Of a DNA stretch of 64,000 nucleotides, positions 44,401 to 52,154 are shown one piece after another. The stretch lies in assembly GCF_026420845.1 (NCBI RefSeq), contig NZ_JAOWCB010000024.1, positions 1 through 64,000 on the forward strand, written 5' to 3'. The DNA comes from Streptomyces sp. PR69. Its GTDB lineage: Bacteria > Actinomycetota > Actinomycetes > Streptomycetales > Streptomycetaceae. The stretch's first letter is position 1, and the number at the start of each line of letters is the position of its first letter. The notes under the pieces were generated by a model that saw nothing but the letters and a program-made list of their open reading frames with translations, searched no databases and was not told the DNA's origin. The translations under genes were made by a program, and so were the position numbers.

Positions 44401-45337
44401 GCGCGTCGTCCCCGTACGCGTACAGCGTCTCTGAAGACTCGCCGCGCGCCTGGCCCGGCACCCGGCCATGCGGCGGCGCGGCCGCGGGCGCCGGGGCCTG
44501 TCCGGAGCCGTGCGGTGCGGAGGCCGCCCGCGGGCCGGCCGCACCGCCGTCCGCCTCACCCCCCGCGGGGCGGTCGACGGTCCCCGCGCTGCCCGCGCTG
44601 CCGGTCCGCACCCGGAGCCGGCCCTCTCCGTCGGAGGCTGTCGGCAGCGGGGGCGTGCCGGTGGGCGGGGCGAGCCGCAGCGTGGACTCGCCGGCCCGGA
44701 GGAGGGAGCCCGCCGGGAGGCTTACGGGGGAGGGGCCGACCGGGACGCCGTCCAGTGTCGTGCCGTTCGTCGAGCCGAGGTCCTCCACCGTGACCCGGCC
44801 GTCCCCGTCGACGGTGACGGCGCAGTGCAGCCGGGACACGTCCGGGTCGTTCAGCGCGACGTCCGCGTCCGCCGAGCGGCCGATCGAGATCCGGCCGCCG
44901 TGCAGCAGATGCACCCCGCCCGCGTCCGGCCCCGCGACCACATGGAGCTGCTGGAACCGCGCCGAGGCGTCGGCGGACACCGTCTCGTCCTCCCCCGGGG
45001 ACTGGAGCCGCAGCACCGCGCCGTCGATCAGCGGCGGCTCGCCCAGCACCCGGCGGTGGGCGTCCAGCCGCTCCCCGCCCGCGTACAGCACGGTCGAGCC
45101 GGGCGCCTCCGGGCCGCAGACCGCCGATGCGAGCCCGGACGCCACCGCCGCCAGGGGGGTGCCCGCGGGTGCGGTGACCAGCACATCGCAGGCCCGCCCC
45201 GCGGTCGCCGCGGGGGGCACGGGCGAGGAGGCCGGGGAAGGCGAGGGGCTCGGGGAGGCCGAGGGCGCCGCGGATGAGGCGGCGGACGCCGCGGACTGCC
45301 CGCTGCGCGGCGCGAAGACGGTCAGCCGGATCTGCAT
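41420..45337 (-). CDS. FHA domain / FtsK-SpoIIIE-type ATPase
   Basis: From the ATG at 45337 (MQIRLTVFAPRSG) the protein has 1305 residues; an ATG at 45457 would add 40. A ubiquitin-like N-terminal region is followed by an FHA domain (about residues 145-210: ISIGRSADADVALNDPDVSR, EDLGSTNGT). A Pro/Ala/Glu/His-rich stretch of about 300 residues with imperfect repeats comes next, then one FtsK-type ATPase with Walker A EGPAGSGRTELL (about residue 913) and Walker B LIVLVDDFDALV. The layout recalls EssC-like ATPases with fewer motor domains. FHA binds phosphothreonine, and the two divergent kinase genes are obvious candidate partners (inference). Confidence 0.85.
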   Translation of the reverse strand: MQIRLTVFAPRSGQSAASAASSAAPSASPSPSPSPASSPVPPAATAGRACDVLVTAPAGTPLAAVASGLASAVCGPEAPGSTVLYAGGERLDAHRRVLGEPPLIDGAVLRLQSPGEDETVSADASARFQQLHVVAGPDAGGVHLLHGGRISIGRSADADVALNDPDVSRLHCAVTVDGDGRVTVEDLGSTNGTTLDGVPVGPSPVSLPAGSLLRAGESTLRLAPPTGTPPLPTASDGEGRLRVRTGSAGSAGTVDRPAGGEADGGAAGPRAASAPHGSGQAPAPAAAPPHGRVPGQARGESSETLYAYGDDAPPAHEQTAPEQAVPERAPHQRWSAHDRGGHRAAAPEHASHDPATAESALQQQRAGDQERAGHEQSGHRPAASEHAPRDAATPEQAPRGQRAGQGQGADRGQDGRPQATPEHAAHEPAAAGRPPHEQRADRKQGRQRPVAPQHAPHEPGAPEATVHERGPEQSPHALGDAPDAPGTPDAPRAHSRRQATPPRGTRLPAASGPARRRGIGAWARRLTGARNEPARARPQQAEPPAAPSAPAVERWPDPAAVLLAALGPGPRLWERDAGHPEAMVLRLGTADRAELPSVPVTVSLREAGSLGLAGPRARLSGLARWVLAQLAALHPPTDLEIVLISADRARSLQERRAEWAWLGWLPQLQPGHGQDCRLLLAYDREQAAARAAELTRRLDEGPLGPAWASADRQAVAEAAARHTGPRTVVVVDGDPGTAALRETAARLAAAGAAAGIHLVTLAETAAASPASPVAVTYESACALSRPFRECGAVGLLSGDVATALRVMRTAGGQPAGHGTVGTVDAVSPAWAERFARALAPLRTEGAAVRPGRAAPLPRSARLLDELGLARATPASLLARWAAATHPGGDATAVLGAGPHGPLAVDLTAEGPHLLIEGPAGSGRTELLRSLAASLAAGDRPDRLALLLVDGAGAGAGGVSGGAPGAGLAACAELPHVTDHLSASDPLRMRAFAQALGAELKRRAELLDGVPFTDWQIRNARAERGGQKDGTSARQEAAERLAGRRRAAEPPAARHTVPHQADAPPESPPKPPSEAAPTEAAPTGAAASGAAPSASSEAPGGAADTRGAATPPPIAPQPDASGAPHPPRLPRLIVLVDDFDALVAPSLGSAGRPAAGSVVRALEAVARDGERLGVHLVAASARPDRTEDTEPARAARLRVVLDPPPSPTGAGPDDPAPGRGRLGHPDGRVTPFQSGRVTGRIPRTATLRPTVVPLEWERMGDPPTRRPVRELGNGPTDLALLASALERAARSVAAAPATPLAPVNSP

Positions 45338-45831
45338 CGCCCTGAGCAATCCCTTCTGCGCGGGGTGCCCGGCAGGGGAGCCGCCCTGTGATCCCCCACC
45401 CGGCAGGTCGGCACGCGCCGCGAGGCTCCCTCCCTCACCGCTCCGTGCTGAGTGCATCCTCGCACCTGCCTCTGACAATCCGCCCGCACCCCGGTCAGAA
45501 GCGATCTTGAACGATCGTCTCCCGTCGCGAAAGTGCCTGGCAGGCGTCTGTTGGGAGGACGTCCGGCAACCTTCCGCCCGGTTTGCGCGTCTTCCCGGCG
45601 AACGCCTTCACGAGGCTCGATGGGATCTCCGGCGTTTCCGGGAGCCTCCGGGGATCTCCGGCGCGGTCCGGAGCGGTCCGGGGGTGCGCTGGAGATGCGC
45701 CGGGGCCCAGCCAACGGCAAGATCGTCGACGGTTGGGCGCCCCGGCGGCGCGCCGGGCGGCCTTAAAGTGGGTCGGACACCCGGACGCATCCGGGCCACG
45801 CAAGGACCACGATCAGCAGGGAGCGCATGAC
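45338..45831. promoter_or_regulatory. Divergent control region between FHA-FtsK and kinase genes
   Basis: This 494-base gap separates the minus-strand FHA-FtsK gene from the plus-strand kinase pair. It contains an ACGATCGT palindrome near 45511 and short repeated GGATCTCCGGCG-like words near 45629-45663. No conserved small gene or defined promoter was recognised. The first part could instead code for a 40-residue N-terminal extension of the FHA protein. Confidence 0.4.
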
Positions 45832-47628
45832 GTGCGGCCGGTAGGCAGCAAATACCTGCTCGAGGAGCCGCTCGGCCGCGGCGCCACGGGCACCGTCTGG
45901 CGAGCCCGCCAGCGGGAGACCGCGGGCACTGAGGCGGCCGTTCCGGGCCAGCCCGGCGAGACCGTCGCGATCAAGGTCCTGAAGGAGGAGCTCGCCAACG
46001 ACGCGGACGTCGTCATGCGGTTCCTGCGGGAGCGCTCCGTGCTGCTCCGGCTGACCCACCCCAATGTCGTCCGCACCCGCGACCTCGTCGTCGAGGGCGA
46101 TCTGCTCGCCCTCGTCATGGACCTGATCGAGGGCCCCGACCTGCACCGGTACCTCCGTGAAAACGGGCCCTTCACCCCGGTCGCGGCGTGCCTCCTCACG
46201 GCGCAGGTCGCCGACGCGCTCGCCGCCAGCCACGCCGACGGCGTGGTCCACCGCGACCTCAAGCCCGCGAACGTCCTGCTCGCGGAGCGCGACGGCCGGA
46301 TGCACCCGATGCTCACCGACTTCGGCATCGCGCGCCTCGCGGACTCCCCGGGACTGACCCGTACGCACGAGTTCGTCGGCACGCCCGCGTACGTCGCCCC
46401 CGAGTCGGCCGAAGGCCGCCCGCAGACCTCCGCCGTCGACATCTACGGCGCGGGCATCCTGATCTACGAGCTGGTCACCGGGCGGCCCCCGTTCGCGGGC
46501 GGAACCGCCCTTGAGGTGCTCCACCGCCATCTGAGCGAGGAGCCGCGCCGCCCCTCCACCGTCCCGGACCCCCTGTGGACGGTCATCGAGCGCTGTCTGC
46601 GCAAGGAGCCGGGCGAGCGGCCGAGCGCTGAGAACCTGGCCCGCGCCCTGCGCACCGTCGCCGAGGGCGTCGGCGTGCACTCCACGCCCGCGCAGATCGA
46701 GGCGGCGGAGGGCGTGGGCGCCCTGCTCGCGCCCGATCCCGCCCCCGCGCAGGTGCCCGACGCCCCGGGGGCCGCCGACCCCACACAGGTGCTGCCGAGC
46801 GGCGGCGCGTCCGCACCGTCGTACGACCCGGCGGCGGCGACCAGCGTGCTCCCGCAGACTGGCGTGCCCGGTGCGCCTGGCACACCCGGCGGGCCCGGCA
46901 CACCCGGCGCGGGAGTGCCCGGCGCCGATCCGACCGCCGTCATGCCGCCCGTGCCGCCGCGCCCCGAGGGCGTTCCCGGAGCGCCGGGCGACTCCGGGCG
47001 GCCCGAGGAGCCGCACCCCTGGCAGTCCCAGCTCCAGGCGGCGCGCGACCGCAACGAGCAGACGCAGATCCAGTACCTCGACCCGAGCGAGGACCCGCTG
47101 CGCCGCCGCCCCGCGCGCCGGCCGCAGCAGCCTCCGCAGCCCCAGCCTTCACAGCCGTACCAACAGCAGCAGGCTCCCCAGCCGTACCAGCAGCCACAGC
47201 GTCAGCCGCAGCGCCGTCCCCAGCGCCAGACGCCTCCGCCCCCGCAGCAGCAGTACGCCCCGCCGCCGCCACAGCCGCAGCAACAGCAGTACGCGCCTCC
47301 GCAGCCGCCGCCCCAGCCCCAGCAGCGCCAGCAGCCCGCTCCCCGGCCCCCGAGGGAGCCGATGCAGCCCAGAGAGCCGCGTCGCCGCAGCGCCAACCCC
47401 ATGCGCATCCCCGGCCTCGGCTGCCTCAAGGGCTGTCTCTTCACGATCGTCCTGTTCGTCATCGCGGGCTGGCTCATCTGGGAGCTGACCCCGCTCCAGG
47501 ACTGGGTCGCCCAGGGCAAGGGCTATTGGGACGCCATCGGCGACGCCGTCAGCACCGTCACCGACTGGGTCTCGGACCTCGGCGGCTCCGACCCCGGCGC
47601 GAGCACCGGCACGGGAACCGGACAGTAG
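45832..47628 (+). CDS. pkaA: Membrane Ser/Thr protein kinase, PkaA-type
   Basis: The GTG at 45832 (AGGGAG upstream) gives 598 residues. The Hanks-type kinase domain (about 1-265) has the glycine loop LGRGATGTVWRA, invariant Lys in VAIKVLKEEL, catalytic HRDLKPANVLL, DFGIARL and APESAEG. A Pro/Gly then Gln/Pro-rich segment (about 290-515, with GAPGTPG and PQQQYAPPPP runs) leads to one membrane helix (GCLFTIVLFVIAGWLIWEL, about 530-549) and a short extracellular tail without PASTA repeats. Position beside a second kinase and prfB matches S. coelicolor pkaA; the symbol rests on that synteny. Confidence 0.88.
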   Translation: MRPVGSKYLLEEPLGRGATGTVWRARQRETAGTEAAVPGQPGETVAIKVLKEELANDADVVMRFLRERSVLLRLTHPNVVRTRDLVVEGDLLALVMDLIEGPDLHRYLRENGPFTPVAACLLTAQVADALAASHADGVVHRDLKPANVLLAERDGRMHPMLTDFGIARLADSPGLTRTHEFVGTPAYVAPESAEGRPQTSAVDIYGAGILIYELVTGRPPFAGGTALEVLHRHLSEEPRRPSTVPDPLWTVIERCLRKEPGERPSAENLARALRTVAEGVGVHSTPAQIEAAEGVGALLAPDPAPAQVPDAPGAADPTQVLPSGGASAPSYDPAAATSVLPQTGVPGAPGTPGGPGTPGAGVPGADPTAVMPPVPPRPEGVPGAPGDSGRPEEPHPWQSQLQAARDRNEQTQIQYLDPSEDPLRRRPARRPQQPPQPQPSQPYQQQQAPQPYQQPQRQPQRRPQRQTPPPPQQQYAPPPPQPQQQQYAPPQPPPQPQQRQQPAPRPPREPMQPREPRRRSANPMRIPGLGCLKGCLFTIVLFVIAGWLIWELTPLQDWVAQGKGYWDAIGDAVSTVTDWVSDLGGSDPGASTGTGTGQ

Positions 47629-47702
47629 CCTTCTCTCCCGCGTACGTTTAGGCGTCAAGGCGGACGGGGGCGTGGGGCATCGCCAGCGCTGAGGGAGCAG
47701 TC

Positions 47703-48983
47703 TTGGCACGGAATATCGGCAGCCGGTACACGGCCCAGCAGATCCTGGGGCGGGGCAGCGCGGGCACGGTGTGGCTCGGAGAGGGGCCGGAAGGGCCCGT
47801 CGCCATCAAACTGCTGCGCGAGGACCTCGCCAGCGACCAGGAGCTCGTCGGCCGCTTCGTACAGGAGCGCACGGCCCTGCTCGGGCTGGACCATCCACGC
47901 GTCGTCGGCGTACGCGACCTCGTCGTGGACGGCGAGGACCTCGCGCTCGTCATGGACCTCGTCCGCGGCACCGATCTGCGCACCCGGCTCGACCGGGAGC
48001 GCAGGCTCGCGCCCGCGGCGGCCGTGGCGATCGCCGCGGACGTCGCCGAGGGCCTCGCCGCCGCTCATGCGGCCGGAGTCGTCCACCGCGACGTCAAGCC
48101 GGAGAACATCCTCCTCGACATGGAGGGCCCGCTCGGCCCCGGCGGCGCGCACCCCGCGCTGCTCACCGACTTCGGCGTGGCCAAGCTGATCGACACCCCC
48201 CGGCGGATCAAGGCGCGTCCCGCGGGCCCGCACTCCCCGAACGCCTCGGGGATCATCGGCACCCCCGACTACATCGCCCCCGAGATCGTCGAGGGCCTGC
48301 CGCCGCGCGCCTCGGTCGACATCTACGCCCTCGCGACCGTCCTGTACGAACTCCTCGCGGGCTTCACCCCCTTCGGCGGCGGCCACCCCGGCGCGGTGCT
48401 GCGCCGCCATGTCACCGAGACCGTGGTGCCGCTGCCCGGCATCCCCGACGAGCTGTGGCAGCTGCTCGTGCAGTGCCTGGCCAAGGCCCCCGCCTCCCGG
48501 CTGCGCGCCTCCGAGCTGGCCGCCCGGCTGCACGACCTGCTGCCGCTGGTGGCGGGCATGGCGCCGCTGGACGTCGACGAGCCGGACGAGCCCGAGGCGC
48601 AGTCGCCCTCGGAGCAGTACGAGCAGACCGGCGCGCCGGAAGGCTCCGACGCGCCCCGCCGCCGCGGCGCGGTCCCGCTGGTGCCCGGCGCGGCGCCCGC
48701 CGACTCCAACCGGGACACCCACACGTCCATGCGCGTGCCCGGCCCGGACGAACTGGCAGGCGGGGCGCGCGGCACGGCCCGCGCCCCCCGCGTCCCCGGG
48801 CGGCACCGCCCCGGCTCCGCCCGTCACAAGGCCGAAGCGGTGCGCAAGCGCCGCCTCACGCTCGGCGCCGCAGGGGTGCTCCTGGCTACCGCGGCCGGCG
48901 TCGGCGGCTGGCTCGTCACCAGCGGGGACGACGGAGACCAGCCGCCAGAGGACTCCCGTCCCCCGGCCACGGCCGAGCCCTAG
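47703..48983 (+). CDS. pkaB: Membrane Ser/Thr protein kinase, PkaB-type
   Basis: The 426-residue kinase starts at a TTG at 47703 with a strong GAGGGAG site 5 bases upstream. The domain has LGRGSAGTVWLG, Lys in VAIKLLRED, HRDVKPENILL, DFGVAKL and GTPDYIAPEIVEG. A disordered acidic then basic juxtamembrane region (about 280-385) precedes one membrane helix (LTLGAAGVLLATAAGVGGWLV, about 385-405) and a short tail. It lies 74 bases after the first kinase and is probably cotranscribed. The name follows the tandem kinase pair known in S. coelicolor. Confidence 0.88.
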   Translation: MARNIGSRYTAQQILGRGSAGTVWLGEGPEGPVAIKLLREDLASDQELVGRFVQERTALLGLDHPRVVGVRDLVVDGEDLALVMDLVRGTDLRTRLDRERRLAPAAAVAIAADVAEGLAAAHAAGVVHRDVKPENILLDMEGPLGPGGAHPALLTDFGVAKLIDTPRRIKARPAGPHSPNASGIIGTPDYIAPEIVEGLPPRASVDIYALATVLYELLAGFTPFGGGHPGAVLRRHVTETVVPLPGIPDELWQLLVQCLAKAPASRLRASELAARLHDLLPLVAGMAPLDVDEPDEPEAQSPSEQYEQTGAPEGSDAPRRRGAVPLVPGAAPADSNRDTHTSMRVPGPDELAGGARGTARAPRVPGRHRPGSARHKAEAVRKRRLTLGAAGVLLATAAGVGGWLVTSGDDGDQPPEDSRPPATAEP

Positions 48984-49501
48984 GCAGCGCGAGGGGGACC
49001 GCGGTGCCGTCGGCTTTTCCCCTACCCCGCCCCTTCCCGTAACTGGGGCAGGCCCCCAGACCCCCGTACGGCCTTCGGCCGTGTCCTCAATCTCCCCCAG
49101 ACTTCGTCCGGGAGGTGCCCCCAACGGGCTTGATTTGGCTGCGCCAAATCCCAGCCCGCCGGCGTTGGCAGCGCACACTCAGCCGCGCCGGCGTTTGAGG
49201 CGCGAGAGCCGGAGACTCAGCCCCGCTGGCGTTTGAGGCGCGAGAGCCGGAGACTCAGCCTCGCCGGCGCTTGAGGCGCGAGAGCCAGAAATCCAGCCCC
49301 GCTGGCGCTTGAGGCGCAAGGGCCGGAAATCCAGCCTCGGCTGGGGTGCCTCCGTGGGGGCCTGGGACGGGAGTCTGGGGGAGTTTGAGGAGCGGGGGTC
49401 CGGGGGCGGAGCCCCGGTTCGGGGAGGGGCGGGGGAGGGAAGAGGTCCGCCGGACACCGCCTGAAGGCAGGAGTGTCTCAGGCAGCCGTTACGCTGGACC
49501 C
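48984..49501. repeat. Intergenic repeat block between pkaB and prfB
   Basis: No gene is visible in these 518 bases. The first part repeats the ACGGCCTTCGGCCGT and CCTCAATCTCCCCCAGACT words seen at 11532. A tandem array of four 38-base units (49181-49332 plus a partial unit) follows, and then a GGGGGCGGAGCCCC-type block near 49400-49425. The prfB promoter must lie in or after this block. Confidence 0.75.
49181..49346. repeat. Four-copy 38-bp tandem repeat
   Basis: Units begin at 49181, 49219, 49257 and 49295, each opening AGCC(G/C)CGC(C/T)GGCG and containing TTGAGGCGC, with a partial fifth unit to 49346. Units 1-2 are nearly identical, and units 3-4 share GAAATCC endings, suggesting stepwise duplication. 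Confidence 0.85.
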
Positions 49502-50614
49502 GTGGCAGTCGTCGATGTATCCGAAGAGCTGAAGTCCCTCTCCTCGACCATGCGGTCGATCGAGGCCGTCCTGGACCTCGAGAAGATGAGGGCAGACATC
49601 GCCGTGCTCGAGGAGCAGGCGGCCGCACCGTCCCTGTGGGACGACCCGGAGGCGGCGCAGAAGATCACCAGCAGGCTTTCGCACCTCCAGTCCGAGGTCC
49701 GCAGGACCGAGGCGCTGCGCGCCCGGATCGACGACCTTGAGGTGCTCTTCGAGCTCGCCGAGGCCGAGGACGACCCGGACACCATGGCCGAGGCCGAGGC
49801 GGAGCTCGCCGATGTGCGCAAGGCGCTGGACGAGCTGGAGGTCCGCACCCTGCTCTCCGGCGAGTACGACGAGCGCGAGGCCCTCGTCACCATCCGCGCG
49901 GAGGCCGGCGGCGTCGACGCCTCCGACTTTGCCGAGCGCCTCCAGCGCATGTATCTGCGCTGGGCGGAAAACCACGGCTACAAGACCGAGATCTACGAGA
50001 CGTCGTACGCGGAGGAGGCCGGCATCAAGTCGACCACCTTCGTCGTGCACGCCCCGTACGCCTACGGCACACTCTCCGTCGAGCAGGGCACGCACCGCCT
50101 GGTCCGCATCTCGCCGTTCGACAACCAGGGCCGCCGCCAGACGTCCTTCGCGGGCGTCGAGGTGCTGCCGGTCGTCGAGCAGACCGACCACATCGAGATC
50201 CCGGAGAACGATCTCCGCATCGACGTGTACCGCTCCTCCGGCCCCGGCGGCCAGTCGGTCAACACCACCGACTCCGCGGTGCGCATCACGCATATCCCCA
50301 CGGGCGTCGTCGTCTCCTGCCAGAACGAGAAGTCCCAGATCCAGAACAAGGCCTCGGCCCTCCGCGTCCTCCAGGCCCGACTCCTGGAGCGCCAGCGCCA
50401 GGAGGAGCGCGCCAAGATGGACGCCCTCAAGGGCGACGGCGGCAGCTCCTGGGGCAACCAGATGCGTTCCTACGTCCTCCACCCGTACCAGATGGTCAAG
50501 GACCTGCGTACGGAGTTCGAGGTCGGCAACCCCCAGTCCGTCCTGGACGGCGACATCGACGGCTTCCTGGAGGCCGGCATCCGCTGGCGCAAGCAGCAGG
50601 AGCAGGAGAAGTAA
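49502..50614 (+). CDS. prfB: Peptide chain release factor 2
   Basis: RF2 terminates translation at UGA and UAA. The GTG at 49502 gives 370 residues. The anticodon-mimic SPF is in VRISPFDNQGRRQTSF, and the peptidyl-hydrolysis loop is SGPGGQSVNTTDSAVRI near residue 250. A single continuous frame encodes it, with no internal UGA frameshift site, as is usual in high-GC actinobacteria. It lies downstream of the kinase pair after a repeat-rich gap. Confidence 0.97.
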   Translation: MAVVDVSEELKSLSSTMRSIEAVLDLEKMRADIAVLEEQAAAPSLWDDPEAAQKITSRLSHLQSEVRRTEALRARIDDLEVLFELAEAEDDPDTMAEAEAELADVRKALDELEVRTLLSGEYDEREALVTIRAEAGGVDASDFAERLQRMYLRWAENHGYKTEIYETSYAEEAGIKSTTFVVHAPYAYGTLSVEQGTHRLVRISPFDNQGRRQTSFAGVEVLPVVEQTDHIEIPENDLRIDVYRSSGPGGQSVNTTDSAVRITHIPTGVVVSCQNEKSQIQNKASALRVLQARLLERQRQEERAKMDALKGDGGSSWGNQMRSYVLHPYQMVKDLRTEFEVGNPQSVLDGDIDGFLEAGIRWRKQQEQEK

Positions 50615-50937
50615 TCCGGCTGCTGCCACATACCGGAATTCGCTGACGCAAGCGCCCGGGCAAATGAAAACTCGCTTTGTCGACAAGGGAACTGCCGCCT
50701 GAAGGGCGGCAGTTCTGTTTTATGTCACAGTTGCATCCGTGCAGGTCAGGCAAGCAATGCCATTTCGGACATCGCACGCGCAACCGCCTTGACGCTTGTG
50801 CGAAAACTGGGAAAGCTGACGCGCGACATGCGTAACTCGGGGCGCGTGTGACACGGGGGGCGCAGTGAACGACCTTCGGTGTCCGCTGCCCTGGACGCTG
50901 TCCTATGACGAGTACAGCTACTGGGGGTAGCAGCTAC
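50615..50937 (+). terminator. prfB terminator and upstream region of the surface-protein gene
   Basis: GAACTGCCGCC at 50689-50699 pairs with GGCGGCAGTTC at 50705-50715, followed by TGTTTTAT. This is a canonical Rho-independent terminator 75 bases after prfB. The remaining bases to 50937 are the leader of the next gene, with a GGGGG ribosome site about 10 bases before its ATG. Nothing else was recognised. Confidence 0.8.
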
Positions 50938-51873
50938 ATGACGAAGAAGACGCGGATCCGCGTTGCGCGTATCGCGGCCGGCGCGGTGATCGCGGCCGGC
51001 GCATCGCTCACCGCCGCGGGTGTCGCCCAGGCCGTGGACGACGAGGCGGGCCTGGGAGGCCTGAACGCCGAGGTCACCGTCGCCGCCGAGACGAACCCGG
51101 ACGACGACAACCCGGCCGGCGGTGTCGACAGCGGCGGCACCTCTGAGGGCAACACCTCTGAGGGCAACACGTCGGAGGGGAACACCTCCGAGGGCGGCAC
51201 CTCGGAGGGGAACACCTCTGAGGGGAACGCCTCGGAAGGGAACACGTCCGAGGGCAACACCTCTGAGGGCAACACCTCGGAGGGCGGTGCCGCGGAGGGG
51301 AACACGTCCGAGGGGAACGCCTCGGAAGGGAACACCTCTGAGGGCAACACCTCCGAGGGTGGTACGTCGGAGGGGAACACCTCTGAGGGCGGCACCTCGG
51401 AGGGCAACACGTCGGAGGGGAACACCTCTGAGGGCAACACCTCCGAGGGCAACACCTCCGAGGGCAACACCTCGGAAGGCTCCTCCTCTGAGGGCTCCGC
51501 CAACAACGGCGGCACCGGCAACAACGGCGGCAACGACAACGCCAACAACGGCGGTTCCGCCAACAACGGTGGCTCCGCCAACAACGGCGGCACCAGCGCC
51601 TCCGGTGGCGGCAGCGGTGAGGACACCCACGGCGGCGGCGCTACCACCTGCACCGTCGACCTGGACGGCGCGGAGTGCTCCGACAGCAACACCCCGGGCA
51701 CGAACAGCGTCGGCTCGAAGCCGGTGCAGCAGGGTGAGGCCAAGGAGGAGCTGGCCGAGACCGGCGCCGCCGAGACCACGTTCCTGCTGGTCGGCGCCGC
51801 GACCATGATCGCTGGTGGGGTTGGCTTCCGTATGCTGCCGCGCCTCGTCGCCGGCGGCCGTACCGCTGCCTGA
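50938..51873 (+). CDS. Repeat-bearing LAETG sortase-anchored surface protein
   Basis: The ATG at 50938 gives 311 residues. A basic signal peptide (IAAGAVIAAGASLTAAGVAQA) is followed by a mature region made mostly of 24 pentapeptide units (NTSEG and variants), then NNGG-rich spacers and a segment with two cysteines (CTVDLDGAEC). The C-terminus has a sorting signal: LAETG, a hydrophobic helix (FLLVGAATMIAGGVGF) and a basic tail. LAXTG is the signal for class E sortases in Streptomyces (family knowledge). I infer a cell-wall-anchored, flexible and probably glycosylatable stalk protein. No sortase gene is nearby. Confidence 0.88.
   Translation: MTKKTRIRVARIAAGAVIAAGASLTAAGVAQAVDDEAGLGGLNAEVTVAAETNPDDDNPAGGVDSGGTSEGNTSEGNTSEGNTSEGGTSEGNTSEGNASEGNTSEGNTSEGNTSEGGAAEGNTSEGNASEGNTSEGNTSEGGTSEGNTSEGGTSEGNTSEGNTSEGNTSEGNTSEGNTSEGSSSEGSANNGGTGNNGGNDNANNGGSANNGGSANNGGTSASGGGSGEDTHGGGATTCTVDLDGAECSDSNTPGTNSVGSKPVQQGEAKEELAETGAAETTFLLVGAATMIAGGVGFRMLPRLVAGGRTAA
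51136..51495 (+). repeat. 24 tandem 15-bp units encoding NTSEG-type pentapeptides
   Basis: Twenty-four in-frame 15-base units run from 51136 to 51495. Most encode Asn-Thr-Ser-Glu-Gly, with GTSEG, NASEG, GAAEG and SSSEG variants. Synonymous changes at Thr and Ser codons keep units distinct. Copy number is likely to vary between strains. Confidence 0.95.
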
Positions 51874-51902
51874 TCCAGTGCGCAGCGCCTTACGGGTGCA
51901 CA

Positions 51903-51952
51903 GTGCGCAAGGGCCCGGGGCTGATCCGAATCAGCCCCGGGCCCTTGCGCAC
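51903..51952. terminator. Perfect 23-bp stem terminator between convergent genes
   Basis: Positions 51903-51925 are perfectly complementary to 51930-51952 around the loop CCGA. The hairpin lies between the surface-protein gene (plus) and the zinc-ribbon gene (minus), so it probably serves both. Confidence 0.85.
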
Positions 51953-51962
51953 GTATGAGCGA

Positions 51963-52154
51963 TTACGCGGTCTGGTGAGCGGCCAGCAGCCCCGCCGCCG
52001 CGATCAGCAGCACCAGCAGCGTCAACAGCGCCGCCGGGCTCAGTCCGCCGAAGGGGCCCTGCTGCAGCCGCTCGCGGTTTGCCCGGCAGACCGGGCAGCG
52101 ACCCTCGGTCACCGGAGCCGCACAGTTCGCGCATACCAGTCGGTCATAGGTCAT
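51963..52154 (-). CDS. Small zinc-ribbon membrane protein
   Basis: This 63-residue protein has an N-terminal four-cysteine ribbon (CANCAAPV followed by CPVCRANRE: two CxxC pairs, residues about 8-23) and a single C-terminal membrane helix (ALLTLLVLLIAAAGLLAAH). I do not recognise a named function. Divergent placement next to ftsE, the complete zinc ribbon and the clean helix support a real gene. The cysteine end is probably cytoplasmic. Confidence 0.75.
   Translation of the reverse strand: MTYDRLVCANCAAPVTEGRCPVCRANRERLQQGPFGGLSPAALLTLLVLLIAAAGLLAAHQTA

Noticed and set aside
49502..50614. Possible programmed +1 frameshift in prfB
   Set aside because: The reading frame is continuous from the GTG with no in-frame UGA near codon 25, as expected for high-GC actinobacteria.
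51136..51495. CRISPR-like array
   Set aside because: The repeats are contiguous 15-base coding units without spacers and there are no cas genes.
50934..51806. Antisense open frame over the NTSEG repeats (Pro/Ser/Glu/Val repeats)
   Set aside because: The sense frame has a signal peptide and a sorting signal; the antisense frame lacks both and lacks a ribosome site.
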